A stretch of DNA of 64,000 nt, taken from Pyrenochaeta sp. MPI-SDFR-AT-0127 (taxonomy: Eukaryota > Ascomycota > Dothideomycetes > Pleosporales > Cucurbitariaceae). The notes under the pieces were generated by a model that was given only the letters and a program-made list of their open reading frames with translations, ran no database searches and was not told the origin of the DNA. Where the stretch lies: contig JAGTJM010000030.1 of assembly GCA_020747015.1 (NCBI GenBank), positions 365,461 to 429,460 on the forward strand, read 5' to 3'. The translations under genes were made by a program, and so were the position numbers. Below are positions 1 to 10,448 of this stretch, in pieces. Positions within the stretch are counted from its first letter, which is position 1. Each line of letters begins with the position of its first letter.

Positions 1-62
1 ACTCGATTAATATTCACATAGGTCTTGAATGCAACGAGTTCCATTTCGGCCTTTCTTTAATC

Positions 63-1222
63 TTACAATTTCAAATTCACTGTCTCTTCGGCCTCCGTCG
101 GCCTTCCCAACCTAACAACGGCTTTCTTACTCTTCAAGTCCATGACTATGTTGAATAATGTCGCGCTCCCCGTCTCCTTCGTCTCAAACCGACATATGGA
201 GCCCGGGTAGTTCTGCTCATCTTCAAACAACCTACTCACATCTTCCCAACTCGGCTCCTTGCCTAGCTTATCTGCGTTCCCAGCCATGGTAGGCGCTCGA
301 GTCAATGAATCCTCCAACCATAGAGTATCAGCTTCTCCTGGGTGTTCGAGCAGGAGGTGGTTAGTATGCACAATTCGACCTGCAAAGTCGGGAAGGCAGT
401 CTGCAAATGTAGATTTCGTAAACTCTAGGCCCAGGGCTGTGGTTGGGTCGGCGAGCAGGATATGTGCTGACGACGCCATGCCGTAGCTTTGCAGTCTTTG
501 GACTGCTTCTTCAACAGAGGCACTTTCGAGTGCCATTCTGAGGCCAAAGTGAACCGGGAGACGTGTCGAGTCTACGCCACGGACTTTGATAGCGTTGAGT
601 AGCGTTCCAACGCCTGAACTGTTGAAGCCTATCTTGCCAATGATACCGGCTTCGGTGACCTGGACAATGGTGGGCTTGTTGGACTGAGTGATCTTCGTGA
701 TGATTAGGTTTTCTTTTTGAACTGTCATCCACTACATGATATCAGTATCTGTTCTCCTGCCAATAAGCTTTTCAATATCTCAATACATACGTCCCAGTTT
801 TGCGCCAGCCACGCTCGTTTCTCTGTATGCCACGCCAATGCTGTGCATCCATCACTAAATAACCCAAAGTTGATTTCCGTCCTGACATTCAGTGCGACTA
901 TATCGAGCAACTCTCGTCCTGAACCATCGGCAATGCCTTGCATTTCTTCATGATACGCTGGCCACTTCGCCTTGGCTTGTTGTTCAAACTTGGACGCATT
1001 TTGAAGAACTTGCGGCCATGTTTGCTTACAATTCTTCAAGAAAAGGCCAGTGTAGAAGTCGATACATCGGTTGATGTGAGTTTTGGCGGCTTGGCCGTGC
1101 TCAAAACCTATCTAGGACGTCGTCAGTTAGTATTGGGACATATTTGGATGGTCCTTCGCTACTGGCGATGACGTCACATCTCATACCTCGTAGGGGGTTC
1201 CTTTGCACTCAACGAACAACAT
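63..1222 (-). CDS. Acyl-CoA:6-aminopenicillanate acyltransferase-like protein (peptidase C45 / isopenicillin N acyltransferase family)
   Basis: Exons in coding order are 1222-1187, 1111-791 and 731-63, giving 341 residues, close to the usual ~357 of the Penicillium enzyme. Donors GTATGA and GTATGT and acceptors CTAG and GTAG close all frames. The family is an N-terminal-nucleophile hydrolase made as a proenzyme that cuts itself before a cysteine; here the DGCT motif puts that Gly-Cys bond at residues 100-101, as in the known enzymes. Other family landmarks are KGTPYE near residue 8, GFEHG after it, and NWDWM at about 117-121, which is created exactly across the second splice junction and so confirms it. 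The substrate is unknown: no ACV synthetase or isopenicillin N synthase lies nearby, and many non-penicillin fungi carry such paralogs. The first exon is only 12 codons and easy to miss. Confidence 0.88.
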
Positions 1223-1781
1223 TTCGCTTGTCTACCGACTTTGGACGAAATTAGGTCTGATTACCGAATCCTCGAGTTTCATGCTCTTTCGAGATTCAAG
1301 TGTAACAACGGGTGCCAATACTTGTACGAATCGTGGTCATTCCTCGGCAATGCCACAACTGCCCCTCACCATGGAGCGTTCAGTCCCGCCCCTAGTAATC
1401 GCCCCACTCACATTCATCTCTCATTCGTGGCCCTGTGTGCAAGATGAGCACATCGCCATGGGTCGTGTTGGGGTAATGGGGTTCGAGACGAGCCCTCTGC
1501 ATACGAGTGTAATTTGATTCCCCGTGCCGTATGTTCGTCCGAAAGTGCCCTTCACCTGCTTCTTACGGAAATTTGTGGGTATAGCAGTGGTGTACCAACC
1601 ACTCAAACGGCGTTGCTCGTGGACATGGTGTAACATTACACTGAATGCACGTGATGCCTGCGGCATTGGACAAGCTGCGGAGATGGGGCTTAGACGTGCC
1701 GCACTCTAGTAGAACGGTTTATGCAAAGCCCCTCGGCTAGCGAGCTTCATGAACCTGTAGCAACAAACCCGACCTTCCACA
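1223..1781. other. Intergenic, divergent promoter region
   Basis: This 559-base gap separates the starts of the C45 acyltransferase-like gene (minus) and the polysaccharide deacetylase gene (plus), so it must hold both promoters. The open frames in it have no coding character that I recognise, and I see no clear TATA box or repeat. Confidence 0.6.
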
Positions 1782-2816
1782 ATGCCTAAACGAGTACTGT
1801 GTTCATATGGCATCGACATTGACGCTGTGAGCGGCTGGTGCGTTGAGTTGGAGTACTTTGATGCCAAATGGATCTGTTGATGCTACCTCCAGGCTCAATA
1901 CCCGTACTGGCGCACCAGCCAACCCGACTGACATCTCGCGAGGTGTCTTTGGAGCAACCATTGGCATCGACCGACTCCTCAAGCTTTGGGACAAGTACAA
2001 TATCAAGACGACATGGTTCACACCCGCGCATACCGCGGAGTCGTTTCCTAATCAGATACGCAAGATTGTTGAAAAGGGGCATGAGATTGGGTTACATGGC
2101 TATACGCACGAACATGTATCGACACTAAGCGAACAGCAACAGAGAGATGTCTTGGAAAAAAGCATACAGGTATTGTCGGATATTGTGGGAAAGAGACCAA
2201 GGGGCTGGACAGCACCAGCATGGAGTACCAGTAAGGAGACTGTTCAACTGCTTGAGGAGTTTGGAATTGTATGGTTTCCATTTCTGATCGACTGTTTGAC
2301 GATTGTTGTTGATGAATATTGCAGGAATACGACCACTCCTTCATGCACCACGATTCACAACCCTACTTTGTCCCCTCTCCAGATCAAAGTACATATATCG
2401 AAACTGACATCTCAAAGCCAGCGTCGCACTGGATGATGCCCATGTCCACTCTCAAGCCCTCAAAGGTCGTTGAAATACCCGCAAATTGGCACCTAGACGA
2501 CTGGCCGCCCTTTCAGCTATCCCTCTCACAACCTAGTACCCACGGCTACGTCGATACCGCGACAATCGAGCGCCTGTGGAAGGAGCAGTTTGAGTATTTG
2601 TACCGCGAGTGTGCGGACGATGGGAGTTTCATCTTTCCAATAAGCATTCATCCACAAGTCAGCGGAAAGCCGCAGGTTTTACTGCTGCATGAGCGGATCA
2701 TCGAATGGATCAATGGTCATGATGGCGTTGAATGGGTGACTATGGAGCAGATCGTTGATGAATTCAAGAATGGGAAATTGAGCGGTGTCAGCGTTGAGGG
2801 TGGCGCAGAACTATAA
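1782..2816 (+). CDS. Polysaccharide deacetylase family protein (CE4/NodB, PuuE/PgdA-like)
   Basis: Exons 1782-1837, 1893-2268 and 2325-2816 encode 307 residues. The first splice (donor GTGCGT, acceptor CCAG) restores SGWLNT and the second (GTATGG, GCAG) restores GIEYDHSFMHHD, both strongly family-like. NodB-type metal-site features are visible: GIDIDA at 10-15 carries the motif-1 aspartate(s), and HGYTH (His87, His91) is the metal-binding HxxxH-type motif; GWTAPAWS follows. There is no signal peptide, which fits the cytosolic PuuE/peptidoglycan-deacetylase-like branch rather than secreted chitin deacetylases. Members remove N-linked acyl or formyl-type groups from amino sugars or open cyclic amides; the real substrate cannot be told from sequence. 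The start was chosen because the conserved N-terminus MPKRVLCSYGIDID begins exactly there. Confidence 0.88.
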
Positions 2817-3190
2817 AGCTTGAAACCATTCCAAGCATTGGTCACAACGTGGGGATGCATATTCCAGAAAACCCAGACTTGGTTTTAGACTGGGAGATCC
2901 TTCGTTATGGTTAGCTCGCTATCGCAATCGTCTTCGCTTCCCACAACGTTCAAGCTTTCGTGTTATTGGACCCTGCATATCTTCATGCAGGTCAGATCCA
3001 CCTTACCTGGTCAACGGGATCGGAGCAACGCGCAATACAGAAAGCGTCGCAGTGCGACGGCAGCGTGGGGTATAGTCAAGTCCGATCAAATGAAGGTAAG
3101 ATGAGTTTTGTCCCTTAGAAACAAGCCCAGTCAGATAATGCTATGAACTCCACGCAGACTCTCTGGCACCTTGTGTTTTCGCCCCCAAGT
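2817..3190. other. Intergenic between convergent genes
   Basis: A 374-base gap between two 3' ends. It should contain both 3' untranslated regions. The short open frame at 2907-3104 has no recognisable features and I do not call it. Confidence 0.6.
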
Positions 3191-3655
3191 TCACCCCTCA
3201 TCAAGAGATTCCAGATGCTCGAACGTGACCTCCAGAACATTCCACCAAATATTCTTCCCTTTGTCCAAGCCCAACATCCCCGCTCTACCAACCATGCCCG
3301 TTTCCTGATTTCCATCCTGAATGGTCCACTCAAGTTTCTGGCCCTTCTCTGCAGCCTCAGTCTTCACTTCCTGTAACGCCTTATTCATTGCAGCCTCTGC
3401 CTTTCCACGATCTTTGAACCAAGAAAAATTTATTTTCAAGTCTTGACTCTTGTTGAAACGGAATTTGACAACGGTATTGTGCTCGATCGCGTCGGGTGTA
3501 TCAGGATGTTTGCACTGCGTAAGACGATAGTCGTAAACTGCAGTATCATCTTTATATTTCCATTTGGCGTTCCAGACTTTTGGAATAATCTCAATGACTT
3601 CGCAAGAGGGCTCTTTTGAAGTTAGAATGTAGACGAGGCAGAATAGAGACGGCAT
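3191..3655 (-). CDS. Small orphan protein, member 1 of a three-gene paralog array
   Basis: Single-exon frame of 154 residues with a true ATG at 3655. I do not recognise the family. It aligns by eye with the next gene (3938-4357): both share a central YDY, a basic strand ending K(F/L)R, a D-x-x-x-x-F-x-x-FK-x-R segment, a charged helix with paired Leu and Glu, an EW...DG turn, a VGxA strand, and a C-terminal WW followed by a hydrophobic pair. That pattern suggests a small alpha/beta domain. The N-terminus (LFCLVYILTS) is hydrophobic but short; it could be a beta strand rather than a signal peptide. No catalytic motif is visible. All three copies are on the same strand with independent promoters. 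Confidence 0.7.
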   Translation of the reverse strand: MPSLFCLVYILTSKEPSCEVIEIIPKVWNAKWKYKDDTAVYDYRLTQCKHPDTPDAIEHNTVVKFRFNKSQDLKINFSWFKDRGKAEAAMNKALQEVKTEAAEKGQKLEWTIQDGNQETGMVGRAGMLGLDKGKNIWWNVLEVTFEHLESLDEG

Positions 3656-3937
3656 GACGAGGTGGCAGAATGGGTTAATTACGAGAGGGGATCTAACTTT
3701 ATGCTATATACACTTTGAGATTGCTCGGGACGATTGGTGGTGAAGGAACAAATAAGAATGATATATGCGCGTGAACATGCAAGCGTGAGCAATTGCTTTG
3801 TTCAATGCTCTGCTCAGAATACTGGGGGTGCCAACATATCGAAGATGATCACAATCATAAACTACCCCTTTGATTTCTTAACCATTATCAATGTTACTCT
3901 TTGTACTCAGCTAAAGCATTAAAACAAGAGATAAGAC

Positions 3938-4357
3938 TCATAGTGCCAATATCTCCCACCAGGCACCAACATCCTCACCTGTGATTCTTAGCTCCGCACC
4001 GCCGACAACGGCCTTTTTCTCGTATCCATCAAGCGTCTGCCACTCCGCCTGCATATTCTGCTGTTTCACCTTCTCCAGCTCCAGCTCCAAAATACCACTC
4101 AGCTCCTCCTTGGCCTCTTTACGCTCCTTGAACGCCGTAAAGCTCAATGTCATGTCGGAACGTTTTTCAACTCGAAGTTTTACCTGACGCTTGGGCTCAT
4201 TTACATCAGACGACTCGAGATCTACAACGTAATAGTCATACTTGATGTTGTCCTCTTCCCGTTCCCAGGTATGGCCGTTGTAGAACTCAATGGCTTGGTA
4301 AAGTGGAATCGAGGGAGCAGAGGCGCGAATATTTACCAGGACATATGTTTTGGACAT
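3938..4357 (-). CDS. Small orphan protein, member 2 of a three-gene paralog array
   Basis: Single-exon frame, 139 residues, ATG at 4357. It shares with the 154-residue neighbour downstream the order YDY, basic KLR strand, FKxRKEAK helix, EWxxLDG turn, VGGAEL strand and the WWEI C-terminal signature. The central third is rich in Lys and Glu and probably helical (KEELSGILELELEKVKQQN). There is no signal peptide or membrane segment. The function is unknown; conservation between the copies argues that it is a real protein and not a chance frame. Confidence 0.7.
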   Translation of the reverse strand: MSKTYVLVNIRASAPSIPLYQAIEFYNGHTWEREEDNIKYDYYVVDLESSDVNEPKRQVKLRVEKRSDMTLSFTAFKERKEAKEELSGILELELEKVKQQNMQAEWQTLDGYEKKAVVGGAELRITGEDVGAWWEILAL

Positions 4358-4958
4358 TGTGATGGGTGCAAGATCACAATATTCGTAGTGGGGGTGGATA
4401 GAAGTAAATCGCAGCAGGGGAGAGTAGGGTACATGATAATGTAATCATGGATTGCTCGACAATCCTACACATCAAATGATAGTGGTAGCAAGCAGGGAGT
4501 TTTCCAGGCCATCATGTGGTGTAAATTAACATCAACTCCACCATGAGAGTCTTCTTGACAAGTCTCATCCAATGAGGTTCAGATATACAGTTCACCACCA
4601 TATTTGTATCACTTATTACCGGTTTCGCAAGTGACTTACCATGCTTTTCCTATTTCTCTATTATTTGCCTCATTTTCTGGTGTAACTGTTGAAGCACTTA
4701 CACAAGCAAGTGCCTTGTCAATCTGCAATCTTGTAGAATCACTGGGAAAGACGATTGATCTGTGACACGGCCACAAGATCAAGTTATATTACTCTGACTC
4801 CCACCCATCAATCACGCTTTGTCACGACAGTAGGCTAGTGCCAGCAATCTCGAAAATGACTGAGCCTACCTTCAAACAAGTACAATGAGGAAGATTGCAG
4901 AGGAGTGAGCAACATGCTGTTAGAACAAATTCAAGCCAGGTCACTAGCTTGTCTCGGT
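4358..4958. other. Intergenic between orphan paralogs 2 and 3
   Basis: A 601-base gap that should hold the promoter of the second paralog and the 3' end of the third. The open frame at 4822-5016 overlaps the start of the downstream gene and looks like chance. No repeat or RNA gene seen. Confidence 0.55.
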
Positions 4959-5516
4959 TTACGCTACCATGTCCTCGCGATTGTAGTCTACATACACATC
5001 CACAACCTCCCACCAAATGTGAATCCCGTTCTCGTGAATCAAATGCGCAACTGTGCCCCCATTACTGATATCCCAGCGCGTATCGATCTGACCAAAGGAT
5101 TCTCGTTTCATGGCCTCTTCAACACTGTGGGCAACACAATTGGGTATCTCTTTTTCCAAAATCTCGCGTCCCCAGCTATGCCACTGCACTTTGATCGAGT
5201 CTCCATCAACTTTCGGTATTCCAGCTTTTAGGAGAATTCGATTACAGACTTTGTCCAGCATGGGGATATCTATATTATCACACATAGGGCTCGTTTGGTC
5301 GTGTGAGGACTGTAAGATGTAGTTCGCGTCGTAATGCTTAAAGTCAGTGTACACTGTTGGCTTAATACCTTTGGAAGAGGCGAGACGAATGAGCATATAG
5401 GCTTTCCCAGCCTTCTCGAAGAGTAAGCATTCTTGATCCAGACACTCCATTCGGGGCTCAGGTGGTGGTGCCAGTGGTGGGACTAATTCGAAGCCGGAAG
5501 GTGAAGACTGCTGCAT
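4959..5516 (-). CDS. Small orphan protein, member 3 (divergent) of the paralog array
   Basis: Single-exon frame, 185 residues, ATG at 5516. It has a Pro-rich N-terminal leader (PPLAPPPEP) absent from the other two and a core that ends in a tryptophan-containing turn (RWDISNGG), a short hydrophobic strand, and IHIWWEVVDVYVDY. The WWEV signature and the preceding turn match the ends of the two neighbours, but similarity elsewhere is weak, so its membership is less sure. No known domain recognised; no signal peptide. Confidence 0.65.
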   Translation of the reverse strand: MQQSSPSGFELVPPLAPPPEPRMECLDQECLLFEKAGKAYMLIRLASSKGIKPTVYTDFKHYDANYILQSSHDQTSPMCDNIDIPMLDKVCNRILLKAGIPKVDGDSIKVQWHSWGREILEKEIPNCVAHSVEEAMKRESFGQIDTRWDISNGGTVAHLIHENGIHIWWEVVDVYVDYNREDMVA

Positions 5517-5713
5517 GGCTTGAAGTTGAGGCGTTGTAGGAAGAATGAGGCACGTAGCAAGCTTATATCTTCAAAACAATGTTGACCCCCCTTGTGGCAA
5601 TCATCGTAGCATCAACCGTCAAGCTGTTTGCTTGAAGCCGAACAAGTTCTCGATGCTGATCTTGGCGGAGCACCAAGTTGATTTTGGACCGTTGATCTAA
5701 CTTCCAAGGTTGC

Positions 5714-6253
5714 TCATAATCCTCCGTAGATGGCGAAGGATGATAAGATGAGTACCAGGGTATTGATGACACCCCAGACAAATGGTATCCATGTGGACAT
5801 CTCAAAGTATCCTGCTTGGTACACTCCACCTAAACTACATATCGTCAACAAGAGCATCCCTCCCGCTGCCCGCACAAGCAATACTTACAGGGCCCCAACA
5901 ATTGCGCCAGAAACAAGCGCCTCGAAGCCGCCCACCAGCACGAAAGCCGGCAGTGTAATCCATATCAACTTCCAATTCCGCCATTGTATCAAGCATGCCC
6001 ACAGTGCGGTGATGAGGTGAATGCCACCAACCAGCAAGAGCGTCCAGTATACAGTGAAGCGTAAGATGTCGCCAGGATCGTAGAGATAAAAGGATTGTGC
6101 AACTCCAGCTGGGAGTGGCCAATACAGAGACGGGAAGGGAGGAGTCCTATAGCCTAGTGGGGCAGAGGAGGACACGCGTTGGATGAAGCTGTGAGGATAT
6201 TCGTAAGCTTCAATGCGAAATGAGCGCTAGAGGGAGGATAGAAATTACCTCAT
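5714..6253 (-). CDS. TMEM170-family membrane protein
   Basis: Exons 6253-6249, 6188-5889 and 5834-5714 give 141 residues, the normal size for the family. The first coding exon is only five bases (ATG plus two), joined by donor GTAATT to acceptor CACAG to make MSFIQRV. The second splice (GTAAGT, TGTAG) restores GALLLGGVYQAGYFEM, which resembles the conserved GxxxAGVYxxAGxxM region of TMEM170A/B. Three hydrophobic spans are visible: VYWTLLLVGGIHLITALWA, ITLPAFVLVGGFEALVSGA, and WGVINTLVLILSSFAIYG. Human TMEM170 proteins act in ER and nuclear envelope shape; that role here is inferred from the family only. It is divergent from PEX8 with 261 bases between the two starts. Confidence 0.8.
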
Positions 6254-6514
6254 TTGTGCGGCATACTTTGCTGGGCCGCCCTGAATGCCCAAAAGCACTC
6301 GACGTGCTTTTGCAAAGTGTTCTGCGGTTTTGAATAATGTAAACTGCCAATAAGCTTGTGACATGGATCATCGAGTGAATGTTGCGACGGGTACGAGAAG
6401 GCCCGAGCGCAACCTCGGCTCGCAACGCGAGCACTCGAGGTCAACATCACGCTTCACCCATTTACATGTTCGAACGCTTTCCTAGTCGCCTGCTAAGGGC
6501 TGTCGTTAACCAAG

Positions 6515-8718
6515 ATGCCGGCTGACCGCCTCTTATCGACGCTTCTGCGCTCACTGCAAACATATACAGACCAACAGGACACCCCTCGGTCCGTCTGCCA
6601 GCCCAAGGCACGTTGGCGCATGCTAACAAAGCTACAGGATACTCGGCACTGCCAATTCACTCCTCACAACCCTCGGGAACCCTCACAATCTCAGTCTACT
6701 CACTTCACACCTTCTGACCGCGCCCGCGCTCTGGGATCGCCCGGATGGCGTTCGAACGCCGCTTCGACTGCTCTCCGTATTCCACTCTGCCGTCACAACT
6801 ATCATAAACTACCACAACGATGTGCGGTATGGCAAGGCGCCAAAGCTAGAGCCGGGCCAAGTCCCTACTGGCGGTGGCCTGTCTCTAGATGACTGGATAC
6901 GTGCCATTGTTACTGGAGCTGATGATCGAAGCCAGCGATGGAAGCACCTTGTCGTTCTTGGTGGCCTATTGATCGGCATAGGGAGCTTGGAAGAGCAGGG
7001 AATGGATCTCTACTGGGCTTCGGCGATGAGAAAGAGGGTAGAAGGCGCGTTGGTCCGCGCAGTGAATCTGGCGTTGGTTGAGGTTCGGGAACGCTCCGAG
7101 ACCGACGGACTTGGTGGACAAACAATCACACTCGTGCTGAATCATGCTTTCGGATGTATTGCAGATGCAGAGAGAGCGCACATTGACTATGACCTTCTGC
7201 TGCCTGTGTTGATTGGAACAGCGTATTATTCGAATGAGGGGTTCCAATCGGCATACTTTCTCGGAGGATTAGATCTTGATGTGCGGGTGACCCAGGGAGG
7301 AAAGTTGGATTGGAGTGTGAGTTAGCAGCAGCTGTACACGGCTATGTTCAGACACTGATCATCTCCAGGCTCACTCGAGTTCGTATCGGCAAGTGGAAGG
7401 CATCATGAACAGACCACTCGTTGCCTCTATGGGCCCTCTATCCAGGCTCATTGCACATTCTGTTCAAAACGTTAAAAACCCATGGATCATTCAAACAATG
7501 ATGGACGACCTGGCAAGCTTCTCTCGCGCTCTAACCACACAATGGCGGCAAATCAAATTTTCTGATATCGATGCTGCGGAAGAGGCTGCGCATCTCGAAG
7601 AGGAGGCGTTGAATAAAACAACTCCGCAGTTGTGGAACTTACTCAAAGCAGCGCTGTTTGCAACCACAATTATTCTTCGAGGAGTTTTCACACGAACATT
7701 GAGTGACAGGGTACTTGCAGGTGATGCAATTGCCCCTGTACTCGCCTCGCAAGCCTTACACATTCTCCGCCATCTCTATTTCATCACCTCAAGACTCGGT
7801 CCAGCGTCGTTCTCCCAACACACGTTTGTCTATCTTACGGCTATCGACATAATTGCCGCATACCCAAATCATGTCGACAAACTCCTTAAATCCATAGCCC
7901 CACAACAACTAGGCCAGATACCACGCCACCCCTTGGACCGCATACTGGACCTTTACTTCTTGAACACCGCGGAGCACTTTACACTAGTACTGTCTTCGGC
8001 GACAAACGAGGACCTCCTTGTAGCGTCCGCAGTACCCTATCTAGCAGCGGGCGAGAATCGTCACATGCTACCCATCTTTGAAGCCGCGCACAGTGTCATG
8101 CTGGCGGTTCTCTCCGCGCCTCAGTCCGCTGAGATTACAGCGAAACACCTACCGTTCTACATCGATGCTTTATTCAGCGTTTTCCCGCATAATCTATCAC
8201 CACGACAGTTCCGTCTGGCTTTCAAAACGCTGATGCGAGTTACTGCACCCCCTTCGCCGCTCTCAGCATCACACCCTGATCTTCCTGCAACATTACTAGA
8301 GCTCGTGTTCTACCGAGCGCTCAATGCTCCTGCACAGCCACTACCACCTGATGAGGTCGCACTTGCCTTACAAGGTTCCGATGCGCCACCCCCTGCACTC
8401 TCAGAACAAGCAGTCTTGGCTTTGACATTGATTGATGCATTGCCGTTTCTTCCCATCCAGCTCCTAGAGGAGTGGCTACCACTTACAGCAGAGCTTCTGA
8501 ACCAAATCAACGACGACGCCATGCGCGAGTCAGTGAAAGCACGGTATTGGGAGGTTTTGGTAAGTGGCGAGATGGATGCAGAACGCAGTGGCGTTGCGGT
8601 CAATTGGTGGACTACAAGAGGAGGCAGGGAATTGGTGCTTTTTGGACGAGAGAGCCTGGACGAACAGATGGGAATGATGAGTGGTGCGCTGCCAGTTGAG
8701 GAGAGGAGCAAGTTGTAG
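6515..8718 (+). CDS. PEX8: Peroxin 8 (peroxisomal matrix-side import factor)
   Basis: Exons 6515-6588, 6638-7316 and 7369-8718 give 700 residues. Donors are GTCCGT and GTGAGT; the first intron has a GCTAAC branch site. The protein is mostly helical, Leu/Ala-rich and without transmembrane spans, and ends in -SKL, a perfect PTS1 peroxisomal targeting signal. This tail, the length and the general layout fit Pex8 of filamentous fungi, a lumenal protein that links the docking and RING subcomplexes of the importomer. I see no convincing PTS2 near the N-terminus. The identification rests on length, PTS1 and recognised family sequence, so a profile search is the decisive test. The promoter is shared with the TMEM170-type gene. 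Confidence 0.82.
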
Positions 8719-10448
8719 CTTTACGAGAGGATATGATACCCAGAGCCAGATGAATACAAGAAGGTGATGAGAGCAAGGATTTCTTCGCTTCAACATATGG
8801 TTAGATGCACTTTCAGGTGATATATGGAGACCTGCAATCAGGTCAGTGCTTGTTCCACAGTAATAGGCGAATGATACATTGCCTACATCAATACCCAGAC
8901 CTTCGTTTGCTTGTAATAAGACCAATGGTCACGATAGAGGCACGCATATAGTCACCTCTGTGACGTACTGCTCGTGCATTCACAGACAGTAACATTCCAG
9001 AATATGTTCGCGCGAGGACCAAGCGACCTGGGCTGACGTCGGATGCACTTCTTCATCCCTTGGTCGTACGACGAACTCATACATGTCCAAACGCACTCAA
9101 ATTCCTTTACCTTGGGGCTTCGATGAGCTGCCGTTTTACTTCTTTTGGCGCTGCCCCGGTAGACGCGACCAGAGAGGGGGCTGTGCATGTGTGTGCTGGG
9201 ACACAGGCTACTACTTGGTGTTGGGCTGATTCAACATAATAGAGGTGCGGTGTTCACTTATCTTTGTTCATGGCATACAGATCCAGAGAGCACATGATCG
9301 CACTCAACATCTGAGAGTAAAGCTGCCGGTAAGAAGACCAACAGTTTCACATTTCGGCCCGCGAATGCAGGTGTTGGAAAGGCTCAAGATGCAGGAGACG
9401 ATGTCGAAGCTCAGGGGGCTAAAAGCCACAAGGCAAAATCAGGGGTACCTAAGGAAGAATACCTAACACCAAAATCATATCAAGCATAGCGAGACTGAGA
9501 ATGACGTCGAGGAATAGGAAAGCCATAAAGCAGGAAGTGGAAAGAGACGTTTGCAGAAATCCCGGAACCTAAGCGTTGGGGCTGTGGTGGCCTGTAAGAT
9601 ATCTTGACATGCCACTCGCACAGGGCTACATGACGTGGTTGTCGTTACACTAACTATCAAAGGCATCGATCATTTCGGTGTCGGCAAGGTTGTTCTTTGT
9701 GTCAGCGCTATCATTTCAGCGTCGGCAGGACTGTGTTTGATGTGCCTCGAATAGCTTCTTCGGTGTAACTCAAAACGCGGAAGCTGCTGGTCATATCAAT
9801 GGTATGACATCACAAACGCTTTTTTCCTTCAAAAACATCCAATGCATCATTCACCTGTGTTAATCATCGTCCCTCATAGTACTTGGCGACCAGATGACGA
9901 TTCTTGGCATTCATGTCTTAGACATAAATCCCCACTGCTTTGTCAACACCATGGCATACCTAGTCACGTCACTTGTGCCCACCGCCTCCTCATTCACATA
10001 CGAGTTCTGCGTCACTAGACGTATATTTCTCGCTTGGCCTTGGCTGCTGCATGTCTGATCCTGTTGCCTTTGCTCTCGATGGTGAACCCAGCCATATGGA
10101 ATGATTAGTGAACTGCTGCATCGTGGGATGCAACAAATCGCATATTTCCTTAAAGCAGAACGTTCAACAGAAACATCACCATAAGCAGCAGAGACACCTG
10201 GACGATTTCATCAACCGTACTAACCGATGAAGGGCGCGTGAGGCGCACACAAGACACACACAAGACATGAAGGGATCAGCATCTCCGGTGCCATTGGGTA
10301 TAAAGATGGCTAAAATATGGATGACCTGCAGTTGACGCAATAACCATTACGCTTCGTTGTCACCCGCAAGGCCACAGCATCATATTTATAGCATAATTTG
10401 CTAGAGTAGGCAATCTATCTGACTAGAGATTGAAGAGAGCAAGTTAGC
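8719..10448. other. Long gene-poor stretch between PEX8 and the peroxiredoxin gene
   Basis: About 1.7 kb with only short frames (largest about 130 codons, mostly antisense to the PEX8 3' end) and no recognisable protein. It contains the upstream region of the peroxiredoxin gene, an imperfect direct repeat at 9669-9730 and a CACACAAGACA-type doublet near 10247-10268. No transposon ends or RNA genes seen. Confidence 0.55.
9669..9730. repeat. Imperfect direct repeat, two ~20-base units
   Basis: Two copies of ATCATTTCNNNGTCGGCA(A/G)G lie 41 bases apart (about 9669-9689 and 9710-9730), differing at a few bases. They sit about 700 bases upstream of the peroxiredoxin start. This could be a regulatory doublet or chance. 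Confidence 0.4.

Noticed and set aside
1..6253. Secondary-metabolite (penicillin-type) gene cluster
   Set aside because: Only the acyltransferase-like gene fits; no NRPS, PKS, oxygenase, transporter or cluster regulator is near.
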